NCBI GenBank assembly: GCA_012512465.1
Contig: JAAZED010000223.1
Span: 1-6,321 of the forward strand
Source of the DNA: Oxalobacter sp.
Lineage (GTDB): Bacteria; Pseudomonadota; Gammaproteobacteria; Burkholderiales; Burkholderiaceae_D
Direction of reading: 5' to 3'
Length of the DNA stretch: 6,321 nt
Part shown: in pieces, positions 1 to 5,448 of the stretch
Position numbering within the stretch: the stretch's first letter is position 1
Layout: each line of letters starts with the position of its first letter
Made by a program: the position numbers and the translations under genes
Notes under the pieces: generated by a model
What the model was told of the DNA's origin: nothing
Database searches by the model: none
What the model saw: only the letters and a program-made list of their open reading frames with translations

Positions 1-16
1 GTTACAAAAATATTCA

Positions 17-32
17 GGTACCTAATAAAAAA
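17..32 (+). promoter_or_regulatory. Operator candidate O1
   Basis: GGTACCTAATAAAAAA occurs here and again, identical over 16 bases, at 70-85, with starts 53 bp apart. The core AGGTACCT is a perfect palindrome. This copy lies just upstream of the -35 hexamer at 36-41. MarR proteins bind short palindromes as dimers and often repress their own genes, so an operator for the regulator downstream is the natural reading. Binding itself is inferred. Confidence 0.6.
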
Positions 33-35
33 TGC

Positions 36-64
36 TTGACACCTGCCGGCAGCAGCAGTAAATT
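36..64 (+). promoter_or_regulatory. Promoter of the MarR-like gene
   Basis: A perfect TTGACA at 36-41 is followed after 17 bp by TAAATT at 59-64, which matches four of six bases of the sigma70 -10 consensus. The start point would fall near 71, inside the second GGTACC palindrome. A regulator bound there would block initiation. Confidence 0.6.
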
Positions 65-85
65 TATAAGGTACCTAATAAAAAA
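63..85 (+). promoter_or_regulatory. Operator candidate O2
   Basis: This is the second copy of GGTACCTAATAAAAAA (70-85). It sits in a longer imperfect palindrome at 63-82, with arms TTTATAAGGT and ACCTAATAAA and a single mismatched pair. It overlaps the expected transcription start and ends at the ribosome-binding site (AGGA at 85-88, eight bases before the ATG at 97). Its placement suggests direct autorepression, which is inferred from position only. Confidence 0.6.
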
Positions 86-96
86 GGAAGTAATAA

Positions 97-450
97 ATGA
101 ACAGAAGTAACGCAGAAAAAATATTCCATCACCTGCATCACTGCACAAACCTCATGCACCGCGCGCCTTGTGGCGGGCACGGGCGCGGAAACGGCCACAC
201 GCATGGCCGTGGCGGTCATCGCGGGCAGGGACGCATCATCGCCCTCTTGCAGGAGCGGGACGGCATCGGTCAGCGCGAGCTTGCCGAGTTACTTCATATA
301 CGCCCCCCCTCCCTTTCCGAACTCCTGGACAAACTGGAGTCAAACGGGATGATCGAGCGCCGCCAGAGCGAATCGGACAGGCGCATGAGCCATGTATTTT
401 TGACCAAGACGGGCCGCGAAAGCGCCTCCCAATTCGAGGCAGCCCGCTAG
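97..450 (+). CDS. MarR-family regulator, N-terminal part (ends at in-frame TAG)
   Basis: This ORF encodes the DNA-binding part (117 aa) of a MarR-type winged-helix regulator. Residues 1-45 form a His/Cys/Gly-rich head (HHLHHC at 11-16, later CGGHGRGNGHTHGRGGH), an unusual addition. Residues 47-108 are the winged helix: helix 2 (RELAELLHI), the recognition helix around 69-84 (PPSLSELLDKLESNG), and a wing with the family's D-x-R signature (SDRRMSHVFLT). The ORF stops at TAG (448-450), exactly where the C-terminal dimerisation helix should begin, and that helix continues in the same frame after the stop. The start is the ATG at 97, with AGGA upstream. It is expressed behind paired GGTACC operators, so it is probably autoregulated. 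Alone, this product lacks most of the MarR dimer interface and is likely non-functional or altered. The family call is secure; the target genes and ligand are unknown. Confidence 0.8.
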   Translation: MNRSNAEKIFHHLHHCTNLMHRAPCGGHGRGNGHTHGRGGHRGQGRIIALLQERDGIGQRELAELLHIRPPSLSELLDKLESNGMIERRQSESDRRMSHVFLTKTGRESASQFEAAR

Positions 451-456
451 GAAAGA

Positions 457-828
457 ATGGACATGCTGCTTTCCAGCCTCACCGAAAGCGAGCAGGAAAC
501 CTTCTCACAACTGTTGGAAAAATTTGTAAATGGCCTGCAGGACCAGTCAGGCGCTGTGCTGGGACGCGGGCGAGGCGGACGCGGTCGGGGAAATCATGAG
601 CACGGTCCCCGCGTGTGTGGACACGGGCATGGCGGGGAAGGCCATCACGAGTGTCAGTGTGGCAATCCCGAGCGGCGTGGCCGCGGACCGGGCTCCAACC
701 ATTTTGGCGAAGAAGGCGCGGACCATCCCGATGGTGGTGGTCGCGGACGCGGCGGACGTCACGGGCATGGGCATGCTCATCACGGATGTTGTGGCGGTGG
801 GGGCCGCGGGCATAAACATGAACGCTGA
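457..828 (+). CDS. MarR-like regulator, C-terminal helix and His/Cys/Gly-rich tail
   Basis: This segment continues the preceding ORF in the same frame after TAG. Residues 1-29 (MDMLLSSLTESEQETFSQLL and following) match the last dimerisation helices of MarR proteins, so 97-828 was or is one gene of about 243 codons. From about residue 35 the chain becomes low-complexity Gly/Arg/His, with about 15 His and 5 Cys in clusters such as CGHGHGGEGHHECQC and HGHGHAHHGCC. It resembles metal-binding tails, so nickel, copper, cobalt or zinc sensing or storage is inferred. Separate translation from the ATG at 457 is conceivable, because AGGA overlaps the TAG at 449-452, four bases upstream. An intact 370-bp frame with this biased composition suggests the interruption is recent or tolerated. 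The gene ends in TGA, 31 bases before a terminator stem. As an independent protein it is uncertain; as part of the broken or readthrough gene it is well supported. Confidence 0.6.
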   Translation: MDMLLSSLTESEQETFSQLLEKFVNGLQDQSGAVLGRGRGGRGRGNHEHGPRVCGHGHGGEGHHECQCGNPERRGRGPGSNHFGEEGADHPDGGGRGRGGRHGHGHAHHGCCGGGGRGHKHER

Positions 829-857
829 TCCCAGAGCAGATAATTTCTTCTCTCAGT

Positions 858-885
858 ATAAAAGGCGGGGCAACCCGCCTTTTAT
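858..885 (+). terminator. Rho-independent terminator after the MarR-like gene
   Basis: A perfect 12-bp stem (858-869 with 874-885), including the core AAAAGGCGGG/CCCGCCTTTT, closes a GCAA tetraloop and ends in a T-rich stretch (TTTTATTTAT). It begins 30 bases after the TGA and ends the regulator transcript. The A-tract on the left arm may let it also work on the opposite strand. Confidence 0.9.
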
Positions 886-904
886 TTATGGTAGCCAGGG
901 TAGT

Positions 905-1036
905 ATTGATTACATGTCCTTCGCTGGTGTTTGAGTCTACGATGAGATTGGCCTTTTAATTGAGGCAATACCCTTCGCATGGTTTTTGTTCTCTACGATG
1001 GGATTAGCCCTTAGAGTGAGATAATAAGGTGGGTGA
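905..1036 (+). repeat. Tandem repeat, period about 56 bp (left array)
   Basis: Two units start with TCTACGATGRGATTRGCC, at 936 and 992, exactly 56 bp apart. A partial unit precedes them: CCTTCGC at 918 recurs at 972, and TTTG-containing ends recur. The last unit runs into AGGTGGGTGA (1027-1036). The same family recurs in inverted orientation at 6222-6321, also with a 56-bp step. The 25-base block at 928-952 matches the reverse complement of 6241-6265 at 24 positions, and 990-1007 matches the reverse complement of 6298-6315 exactly. Function is unknown; it is probably a dispersed intergenic repeat. Confidence 0.75.
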
Positions 1037-1162
1037 TTCACTCTGCCTGTGCGGCAGGCACCAGTCCCGTCAGTGCACTGGCAACAGACAGGATTATCAG
1101 GGGGCTTCTTATCTGACGTTGCGTCATTATCTCTGCTCAATTCGTTGTTTTTTCAGGGGCAG

Positions 1163-1188
1163 ACTGTTTTTCATCCAAAACAGTTTTT
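1163..1188 (+). terminator. Terminator-like hairpin, plus strand
   Basis: An 8-bp stem ACTGTTTT/AAAACAGT (1163-1170 with 1177-1184) with a 6-base loop is followed by TTTT. It has intrinsic-terminator form on the plus strand, but no gene is visible between it and the strong terminator at 858-885. It could be a backup terminator or end an unrecognised short transcript. Confidence 0.45.
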
Positions 1189-1237
1189 ATCAGTAAATAT
1201 GGCATTCGACATGTCGCTTTTTACTTGAAACCACATG

Positions 1238-1268
1238 AAAAAACCGCATTTTCCGTGAAAAATGCGGT
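1238..1268 (-). terminator. Rho-independent terminator of the Sel1 gene cluster
   Basis: On the minus strand a 10-bp stem ACCGCATTTT/AAAATGCGGT (1268-1259 with 1252-1243) with a 6-base loop is followed by a run of T (1243-1238). It lies about 40 bases after the stop of the last Sel1 gene and ends that transcription unit. It faces the plus-strand hairpin at 1163-1188, as expected between convergent units. Confidence 0.85.
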
Positions 1269-1309
1269 AAAAAACAACAAAAACAAGCGTGAAGAGCAGA
1301 TTGTCGCCC

Positions 1310-2014
1310 TTATTGAGTCAATTCCTTGATCGGCTTCACAGCAGCGGCTGCCCCGCCTGCGCGCAGAGCATCAATCCGGGCCGCTGCCTGTTTGTGCTTG
1401 CGAGCTGCCGCTTTTTCATACCACATCAGGGCCTCATCAATATCCTGCGGCTTGCCCAGCCCCGCTTCACACAGCATGCCAAGAGAGTGCATCGCATTCA
1501 CATTGCCCCTGTCAGCCGCCTGGGTAAACCAGAAGCGCGCCTGCGTATAGTCACGCTTGATTCCCTCGCCCCGCGCATACGTGAGCCCCGCCATGAATTG
1601 CGAGAGTGCATCACCCTGAGCCCCTGCTTTCTTGAACCAGGCCAACGCCTTGGTCTCATCCTTTTTTACGCCACGCCCTTCATCATACATCTTGCCCATA
1701 TTGCGCTGTGCCAGCACAAAACCCTGGCCGGCTGACTTCTTGAACCAGCCCAAGGCTTCCTTCTCATTTTTTGCAACACCCAGGCCCTCGGCACATATAT
1801 TGCCGACATTGTTCTGCGCCCCGGCATGCCCGGCTTTTGCCGCGCGCAGATAAGCGGCAAAAGCCAGCTCATACTGCCCGTTGCGAAAATACGCCGCACC
1901 ATCGGAAAAATCATCCGCCAGCACCAGACCGGCGGACCCGAAAGCCAGCAGTACGACAAAAACGCCTGCCAGCCACCTCGCTGCCTGCCGCCTGACCTTA
2001 GGATTTTGTTCCAT
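1310..2014 (-). CDS. Exported Sel1-like repeat protein (4 repeats)
   Basis: The ATG at 2014 gives 234 aa and has AGGAG seven bases upstream. An in-frame ATG at 2068 would add 18 residues encoded by a hairpin region and displace the signal peptide, so it is rejected. Residues 1-33 are a Sec-type signal peptide: basic start (KVRRQ), hydrophobic core (WLAGVFVVLLAFGSAGLVL), likely cleavage after VLA. Residues 34-62 form a helical cap (GQYELAFAAYLRAAKAG). Four 36-residue Sel1-like repeats follow at 63-98, 99-134, 135-170 and 171-206, with family marks such as AQRNMGKMYDEGRGVKKD and ALAWFKKAGAQG. A 28-residue Ala-rich tail follows. Sel1 repeats fold as paired helices that bind other proteins; a periplasmic or secreted adaptor role is inferred. 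It is the last and shortest gene of the cluster. A terminator-like hairpin lies just upstream of its ribosome-binding site, so its expression may depend on readthrough. The partner is unknown. Confidence 0.9.
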   Translation of the reverse strand: MEQNPKVRRQAARWLAGVFVVLLAFGSAGLVLADDFSDGAAYFRNGQYELAFAAYLRAAKAGHAGAQNNVGNICAEGLGVAKNEKEALGWFKKSAGQGFVLAQRNMGKMYDEGRGVKKDETKALAWFKKAGAQGDALSQFMAGLTYARGEGIKRDYTQARFWFTQAADRGNVNAMHSLGMLCEAGLGKPQDIDEALMWYEKAAARKHKQAAARIDALRAGGAAAAVKPIKELTQ

Positions 2015-2051
2015 TCCTTTTCTCCTGATACCTTTACTTCTGGCGCACGCC

Positions 2052-2077
2052 AAAAAGACAGGGGGCACGTCCCCTGT
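2052..2077 (-). terminator. Terminator-like hairpin ahead of the third Sel1 gene
   Basis: On the minus strand ACAGGGG/CCCCTGT (2077-2071 with 2064-2058), with a 6-base loop, is followed by CTTTTT. It has intrinsic-terminator form and lies between the Sel1 remnant and the downstream 234-aa Sel1 gene. It may end the upstream transcript or reduce readthrough. No promoter is evident between it and the start at 2014. Confidence 0.5.
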
Positions 2078-2126
2078 TCAGCCATTCCAATTGCCATTTG
2101 GCAGGCGTGATGCCGTCTTTCTCCGC

Positions 2127-2368
2127 CTACATGAACCACCGGGCCGCCACCATGCAGTCAGGTGCCACTCCCCAGCCATTGGCATAAGCCATCCCTACGG
2201 CAAAGGCAGCCAGCACATGCCCTTTTTCTGCCGTACGCTGGTGCCACTCAAAAGCCTTTTCCGTGTCAGGGGCTACCCCCTTCCCATAAAATACGCTTGG
2301 CCAACCATGAATTGGCCCTGGGCGCTGTCAGCCGGAAAGGAAAATGGATAGTCCCTGGCATCACAGAC
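2127..2368 (-). pseudogene. Decayed Sel1-like repeat gene
   Basis: Reading the minus strand right after the stop of the 354-aa gene gives ARDYPFSFPADSAQGQF and then MVGQAYFMGRG (down to 2276). A TAG follows in that frame. Restoring one base in a run of five G (2280-2276) gives VAPDTEKAFEWHQRTAEKG and then HVLAAFAVGMAYANGWG to RWFM, ending at TAG (2129-2127). With the added base the two segments form two consecutive Sel1 repeats of the canonical 36 residues; the second TAG sits where neighbouring repeats have K or R. The frame then continues (AEKDG...) to a TAA near 2035 without clear repeat structure. There is no signal peptide or start. I read it as the remains of a fourth Sel1 paralogue, not as part of its neighbour, which already ends with a complete capping helix. 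The evidence is direct from translation. Confidence 0.75.
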
Positions 2369-3433
2369 TTACATGCGGTTGAGTTTTTCCCGGGCTTCAG
2401 TATTGCCCTGGGCGGCAGCTTTCCGGTACCACTTCACCGATTCCACCAGATCCTGCTTCACAAGAGTGCCAGCCTCATAGGCATTGCCCAGCCACATCTG
2501 TGCGGGTACCAGCCCGGCCTCGCCCGCATCTTTTATCCATTTCAGCCCGGTTGCCACATCCTTTTTTACGCCGCTTCCCTCAAGGTACAAGGTCCCCAGA
2601 TTGAACTGCGCCGGAGCAAAGCCCTGGCGGGCTGCCTTCTCATACCATTTGGTGGCCTCGGCAGCATTCTGTTTTACGCCTATACCCCGGTCATAAAGTC
2701 CTGCCAAAGCAAAAGCCGCGCCGGTGTGGGATTGTTCAGCCGCTTTCCGATAAAAAGAAAGCGCCTGGGGCAAGTCCTTTTTCATCCCGCGCCCCGCCTC
2801 GGCCATGCTGCCCATATTGAAAAGCCCGTCGGCATTACCCTGTTCGGCCGCACGCATGAACCACTTCACCGCCTCCCTGTCGCTGGCCTTCACCCCGCAG
2901 CCGTCACGGTAAAGCGTACCCAGGTTATTTTGGGCGCGGGCATGGCCCTGCTCTGCGGCCCGGGTAAACCATGTCGCTGCCTCCTGTTCATCTTTCGCCG
3001 TGCCAAACCCCTCACAGTACATGACACCGAGATTGTACTGGGCGTTTACATCATTCTTCTTCGCCGCCTCGCCAAACCATTTCAGCGCCTGGCTGTCATC
3101 GGCCTTGATACCGCGCCCTTCACGAAGCATCAGGCCCAGATTGGTCTGTGCGCTGGCATTGCCCTGCACTGCTGCCTTCTGGTACCACTTCACCGCCTCG
3201 GCATCATCTGCCCTCACGCCACGCCCAAACTGGTACATCAGCCCGAGGTTGTACTGTGCGCTGGCATTGCCCGCCTCAGCCTCTTTCATCGTTGATTCAA
3301 CCGTACCGCCCTGCTGTATCTGCAGGGAAGGCTCCTTGCCGCCCAGCTTGAGTCCCTGCGCAAAAACCGGCGGCAAACACAGCACCGCGCCCACCATGGC
3401 GCATGACACAAACCGTAAAACCGTTTTTTTCAT
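2369..3433 (-). CDS. Exported Sel1-like repeat protein (8 repeats)
   Basis: This encodes 354 aa. Residues 1-25 are a Sec signal peptide (MKKTVLRF start, hydrophobic core, likely cleavage after PPVFA). After a linker (26-55), eight consecutive Sel1-like repeats of exactly 36 residues occupy 56-343, for example AQYNLGLMYQFGRGVRADD and EAVKWYQKAAVQG, ending with a half repeat (NTEAREKLNRM) that caps the solenoid. No enzymatic motif is seen. The family provides protein-binding helical scaffolds; a periplasmic or secreted location is inferred from the signal peptide. The start at 3433 has GGGAG upstream with about eight bases of spacing. The stop of the 504-aa Sel1 gene is only 19 bases upstream, so the two are co-transcribed and possibly translationally coupled. 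A decayed Sel1 gene follows directly in the same frame after the TAA. Confidence 0.92.
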   Translation of the reverse strand: MKKTVLRFVSCAMVGAVLCLPPVFAQGLKLGGKEPSLQIQQGGTVESTMKEAEAGNASAQYNLGLMYQFGRGVRADDAEAVKWYQKAAVQGNASAQTNLGLMLREGRGIKADDSQALKWFGEAAKKNDVNAQYNLGVMYCEGFGTAKDEQEAATWFTRAAEQGHARAQNNLGTLYRDGCGVKASDREAVKWFMRAAEQGNADGLFNMGSMAEAGRGMKKDLPQALSFYRKAAEQSHTGAAFALAGLYDRGIGVKQNAAEATKWYEKAARQGFAPAQFNLGTLYLEGSGVKKDVATGLKWIKDAGEAGLVPAQMWLGNAYEAGTLVKQDLVESVKWYRKAAAQGNTEAREKLNRM

Positions 3434-3452
3434 TTCATCCGCTCCCAGGCCA

Positions 3453-4967
3453 TCACTTCATGAAGTCCGGCTGTTCAAATGACGCGCTGCCGGTATTTGT
3501 ATCCACCGTCCCGGAAACAGACGTGGCTCTTCCTTCCAGGGCATTGAGCCGCTCTTTGGCCTTCACATCATCCTGCGCTGCTGCCAGTCGGTACCACTCG
3601 ATAGCCTTGCCGGTATCCTTTTCCACGTTCCAGCCTTCTTCAAACAGCATACCAAGCGAATACTGGGCATCCGCATTACCCTGGCGCGCGGCTTTTTCAA
3701 ACCAGTAGAACGTCCGGTTGGCCGAAAAAGGCACGCCCTGCCCGTTGCCGTACAGCCAACCCAGGTTGTACTGGGCGACGGCATGCCCCTGCTCGGCCGC
3801 TTTCCTGAACCATTCCGCCGCCTTGGCATAATCTGTTGTTCCGCTCTCGCCCTTGCTGTAGAGGACCCCCAGATTGAATTGCGCCGCCACATCGCCCTGC
3901 ATGGCCGCTTTATGCGTCCAGGTAATCGCCTGGCGGGTATCTGCAGGCACCCCGTCTCCGGTGATATACATCATCCCCAGCGCAGCGGCAGCGCCCGCAT
4001 GCCCCTTCCTGGCTGCCGTTTCATACCAGCGCGCCGCTTCAGCATCATTTTTGGCGACCACCCCCTCATACCCTTTCTGGTACATGCCACCCAGTGCATA
4101 CATCCCTTTGGCATTGCCCGCCTCTGCTGATTTTTTCAACCATTCATAGGCCATCGCCGGTTTTTTCATCCACAGCCCTTCGCCGTAGAGATTCATGATA
4201 CCCAGCTCATAGTAGGCATCTTCGTAGCCCTGTGCGGCGGCCTGTTCAAACATCTTGATGCCATCCTCGGCATCCTGGTACACACCACGCCCGAAAATAT
4301 ACAAAAGCCCCATTGCGTACTGCGATTCGGCATCCCCCTGCTGGGCCGCCTTGAGATACCACTTGACCGCGTCTTCATCACTCTGGATGACCCCTTCCGC
4401 CTTCAGGTACATCTCACCCAGTATCTTCTGGGCCTGTATATTGCCTTTCTTGGCAGCCCTTTCCAGCCAGCGCGCCGCCTGGGAATCATTCTTTGCAGTA
4501 CCTTTGCCGGCACGATACCAGGTACCAACAATATATGGCGTGTCGCCATAATTCTCATTAGCCGCCCTCCTGTACCAGGAAAGCGCTTCCTCATCGCTTT
4601 GCTTCACCCCGATACCGTACTCGTACATCTCACCCATCTTGAAAAGCGCCATCGGAAATTGCTGCTTTGCCGCCTCACGGTACCAGCGCACGGCTTCCCT
4701 GCCGCTTCGCCTCGTACCGCGCCCCAGCTCATACATCAGGCCGACAGCCGTCTGGGCGCGTGCATCGCCATCTTCAGCCGCACGCATGGTAAAGGCAAAT
4801 GCCTTGTCATAGTCCCCACTGGCATAAGCACGGGTACCTTCCTCAAAATCTCCCTGGGCAGCCTGTGCAGCACCGGAAAAGGCAACAAAAAAGGCCGCCG
4901 CAAAAAAAGCCGCAGCCCCGCTTTTAAACCCCTTACGCCCAAACCATCCCCTATTCATCGCATTCAT
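3453..4967 (-). CDS. Exported Sel1-like repeat protein (11 repeats)
   Basis: This is the first and longest gene of the Sel1 operon, 504 aa. Residues 12-36 look like a Sec signal peptide (Ala/Phe-rich core AAAFFAAAFFVAF, likely cleavage after AAQA). A helical cap (DFEEGTRAYASGDYDKAFAF) precedes eleven Sel1-like repeats from 68 to 466. Nine are 36 residues, while the sixth and seventh have 37 and 38 through small insertions (GLWMKK, GYEGVVAKND). The C-terminal tail (about 480-504) is Ser/Thr-rich and unstructured-looking (SVSGTVDTNTGSASFEQPD). No catalytic motif is seen; a protein-binding scaffold outside the cytoplasm is inferred. The start is ambiguous: the ATG at 4967 has GAGG only about four bases away, while the ATG at 4958 (501 aa) has the same GAGG nine bases upstream and may be the real start. 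A TATAAT lies about 75 bases upstream. The gene ends in TGA, 19 bases before the next gene. Confidence 0.92.
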   Translation of the reverse strand: MNAMNRGWFGRKGFKSGAAAFFAAAFFVAFSGAAQAAQGDFEEGTRAYASGDYDKAFAFTMRAAEDGDARAQTAVGLMYELGRGTRRSGREAVRWYREAAKQQFPMALFKMGEMYEYGIGVKQSDEEALSWYRRAANENYGDTPYIVGTWYRAGKGTAKNDSQAARWLERAAKKGNIQAQKILGEMYLKAEGVIQSDEDAVKWYLKAAQQGDAESQYAMGLLYIFGRGVYQDAEDGIKMFEQAAAQGYEDAYYELGIMNLYGEGLWMKKPAMAYEWLKKSAEAGNAKGMYALGGMYQKGYEGVVAKNDAEAARWYETAARKGHAGAAAALGMMYITGDGVPADTRQAITWTHKAAMQGDVAAQFNLGVLYSKGESGTTDYAKAAEWFRKAAEQGHAVAQYNLGWLYGNGQGVPFSANRTFYWFEKAARQGNADAQYSLGMLFEEGWNVEKDTGKAIEWYRLAAAQDDVKAKERLNALEGRATSVSGTVDTNTGSASFEQPDFMK

Positions 4968-5042
4968 CCTCAGCTTCAGTTACCTGCCATGCCCTGCTTT
5001 TTTGCCCGTGATCCGGCCTGCGGTACAGTTCCTCCAGCTGGC

Positions 5043-5048
5043 ATTATA
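5043..5048 (-). promoter_or_regulatory. Candidate -10 box of the Sel1 operon
   Basis: The minus strand reads TATAAT here (5048 to 5043), a perfect sigma70 -10 box, about 75 bases before the first Sel1 gene. No good -35 hexamer lies 16-18 bases upstream and there is no extended TGn, so the promoter may be weak or activator-dependent. Confidence 0.4.
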
Positions 5049-5091
5049 CTGCGTTCCCCAGACTCAGCTCTCATTAATTTATCGTGAGCAA

Positions 5092-5208
5092 AAAGCAGAT
5101 TTTTCCTGTCTGTCAAGGCGCAAGGGAAAAACCGGACGAAGTCGTATCTGGCATATGACGAGTTCCATTTTGAAGCGGCAGCGAAAGTCGGCGAGAAAAA
5201 TCCGCTTT
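5092..5208. repeat. MITE-like element with 14-bp inverted ends
   Basis: AAAGCAGATTTTTC (5092-5105) and GAAAAATCCGCTTT (5195-5208) are inverted repeats matching at 13 of 14 positions. They enclose about 90 bp with no credible gene. The whole is 117 bp, in an intergenic region just upstream of the Sel1 promoter. Size, inverted ends and lack of coding capacity fit a miniature inverted-repeat element or a dispersed structured repeat. I cannot see a clear target-site duplication and cannot test for other genomic copies. Confidence 0.5.
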
Positions 5209-5448
5209 ACAGCAGACCGGCTAATGAGGGCTGAGCCTGCTGCCATCACGCGCTTTTTGAAGTATCCCTTTCGCACGTGGCAGCAGATAGCAAAGAACCA
5301 CAGAGGCAAGACCAGCCAGCCCCCTGATACAGGACAAAACAACAGGAAAGTATTTCCCGCAGGCAAAAAAAGCATTGTCCCCATCCTGCGGCTATGCCAC
5401 AATAAACCCCATCGACCCCTTAACCCTTCTTAAACGACAGGTGACCCT
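5209..5448. other. Spacer upstream of the 140-aa gene
   Basis: I see no supported gene. Open frames cross this stretch on both strands (5002-5433 plus, 5079-5402 minus), but both run through the inverted-repeat element and lack good ribosome-binding sites. The minus frame gives a hydrophobic stretch (GGWLVLPLWFFAICC), most simply explained as the complement of a purine-rich strand. A weak promoter for the next gene is possible: TTGTCC (5375-5380), a 17-bp spacer, then CACAAT (5398-5403), four of six matches each. Confidence 0.4.

Larger units (their letters stand above)
890..1309. other. Gene-poor spacer between convergent units
   Basis: I see no convincing gene in this 420-base stretch. A 67-codon minus-strand reading frame (937-1140) runs through repeat sequence and has no homology-like features. 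The spacer holds tandem repeat units (905-1036), small palindromes (TGCCTG/CAGGCA at 1044-1060; TGACG/CGTCA at 1114-1126), and two terminator hairpins, one on each strand. Confidence 0.6.

Noticed and set aside
547..819. Minus-strand 90-codon open frame opposite the His/Gly-rich tail
   Set aside because: It is a low-complexity Ala/Thr/Met shadow created by Gly/His/Arg codons on the other strand.
905..1036. CRISPR array
   Set aside because: Units are only two to three, diverge along their length, and share homology in the between-repeat part, so there are no unique spacers. No cas gene is present.
937..1140. 67-codon minus-strand open frame
   Set aside because: It lies over the tandem repeat array and small palindromes and has no domain-like sequence; likely chance.
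2015..2068. Upstream ATG extending the 234-aa Sel1 protein by 18 residues
   Set aside because: It would start inside the terminator-like hairpin and bury the signal peptide. The ATG at 2014 has AGGAG at good spacing.
2162..3295. Long plus-strand open frame of 377 codons opposite the 354-aa Sel1 gene
   Set aside because: It is antisense to a clear Sel1 gene and its 36-residue periodicity is inherited from that gene's repeats. It has no signal peptide or domain of its own. Similar antisense frames occur opposite the other two Sel1 genes.
5079..5402. 107-codon minus-strand open frame with a hydrophobic segment
   Set aside because: The hydrophobic part is the complement of a purine-rich stretch, the C-terminal half is the inverted-repeat element, and the ribosome-binding site is poor. 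A tiny membrane protein cannot be fully excluded.
5002..5433. 143-codon plus-strand open frame upstream of the 140-aa gene
   Set aside because: It crosses the Sel1 promoter and the whole inverted-repeat element. The product is basic and low in structure, and looks like a translated repeat.
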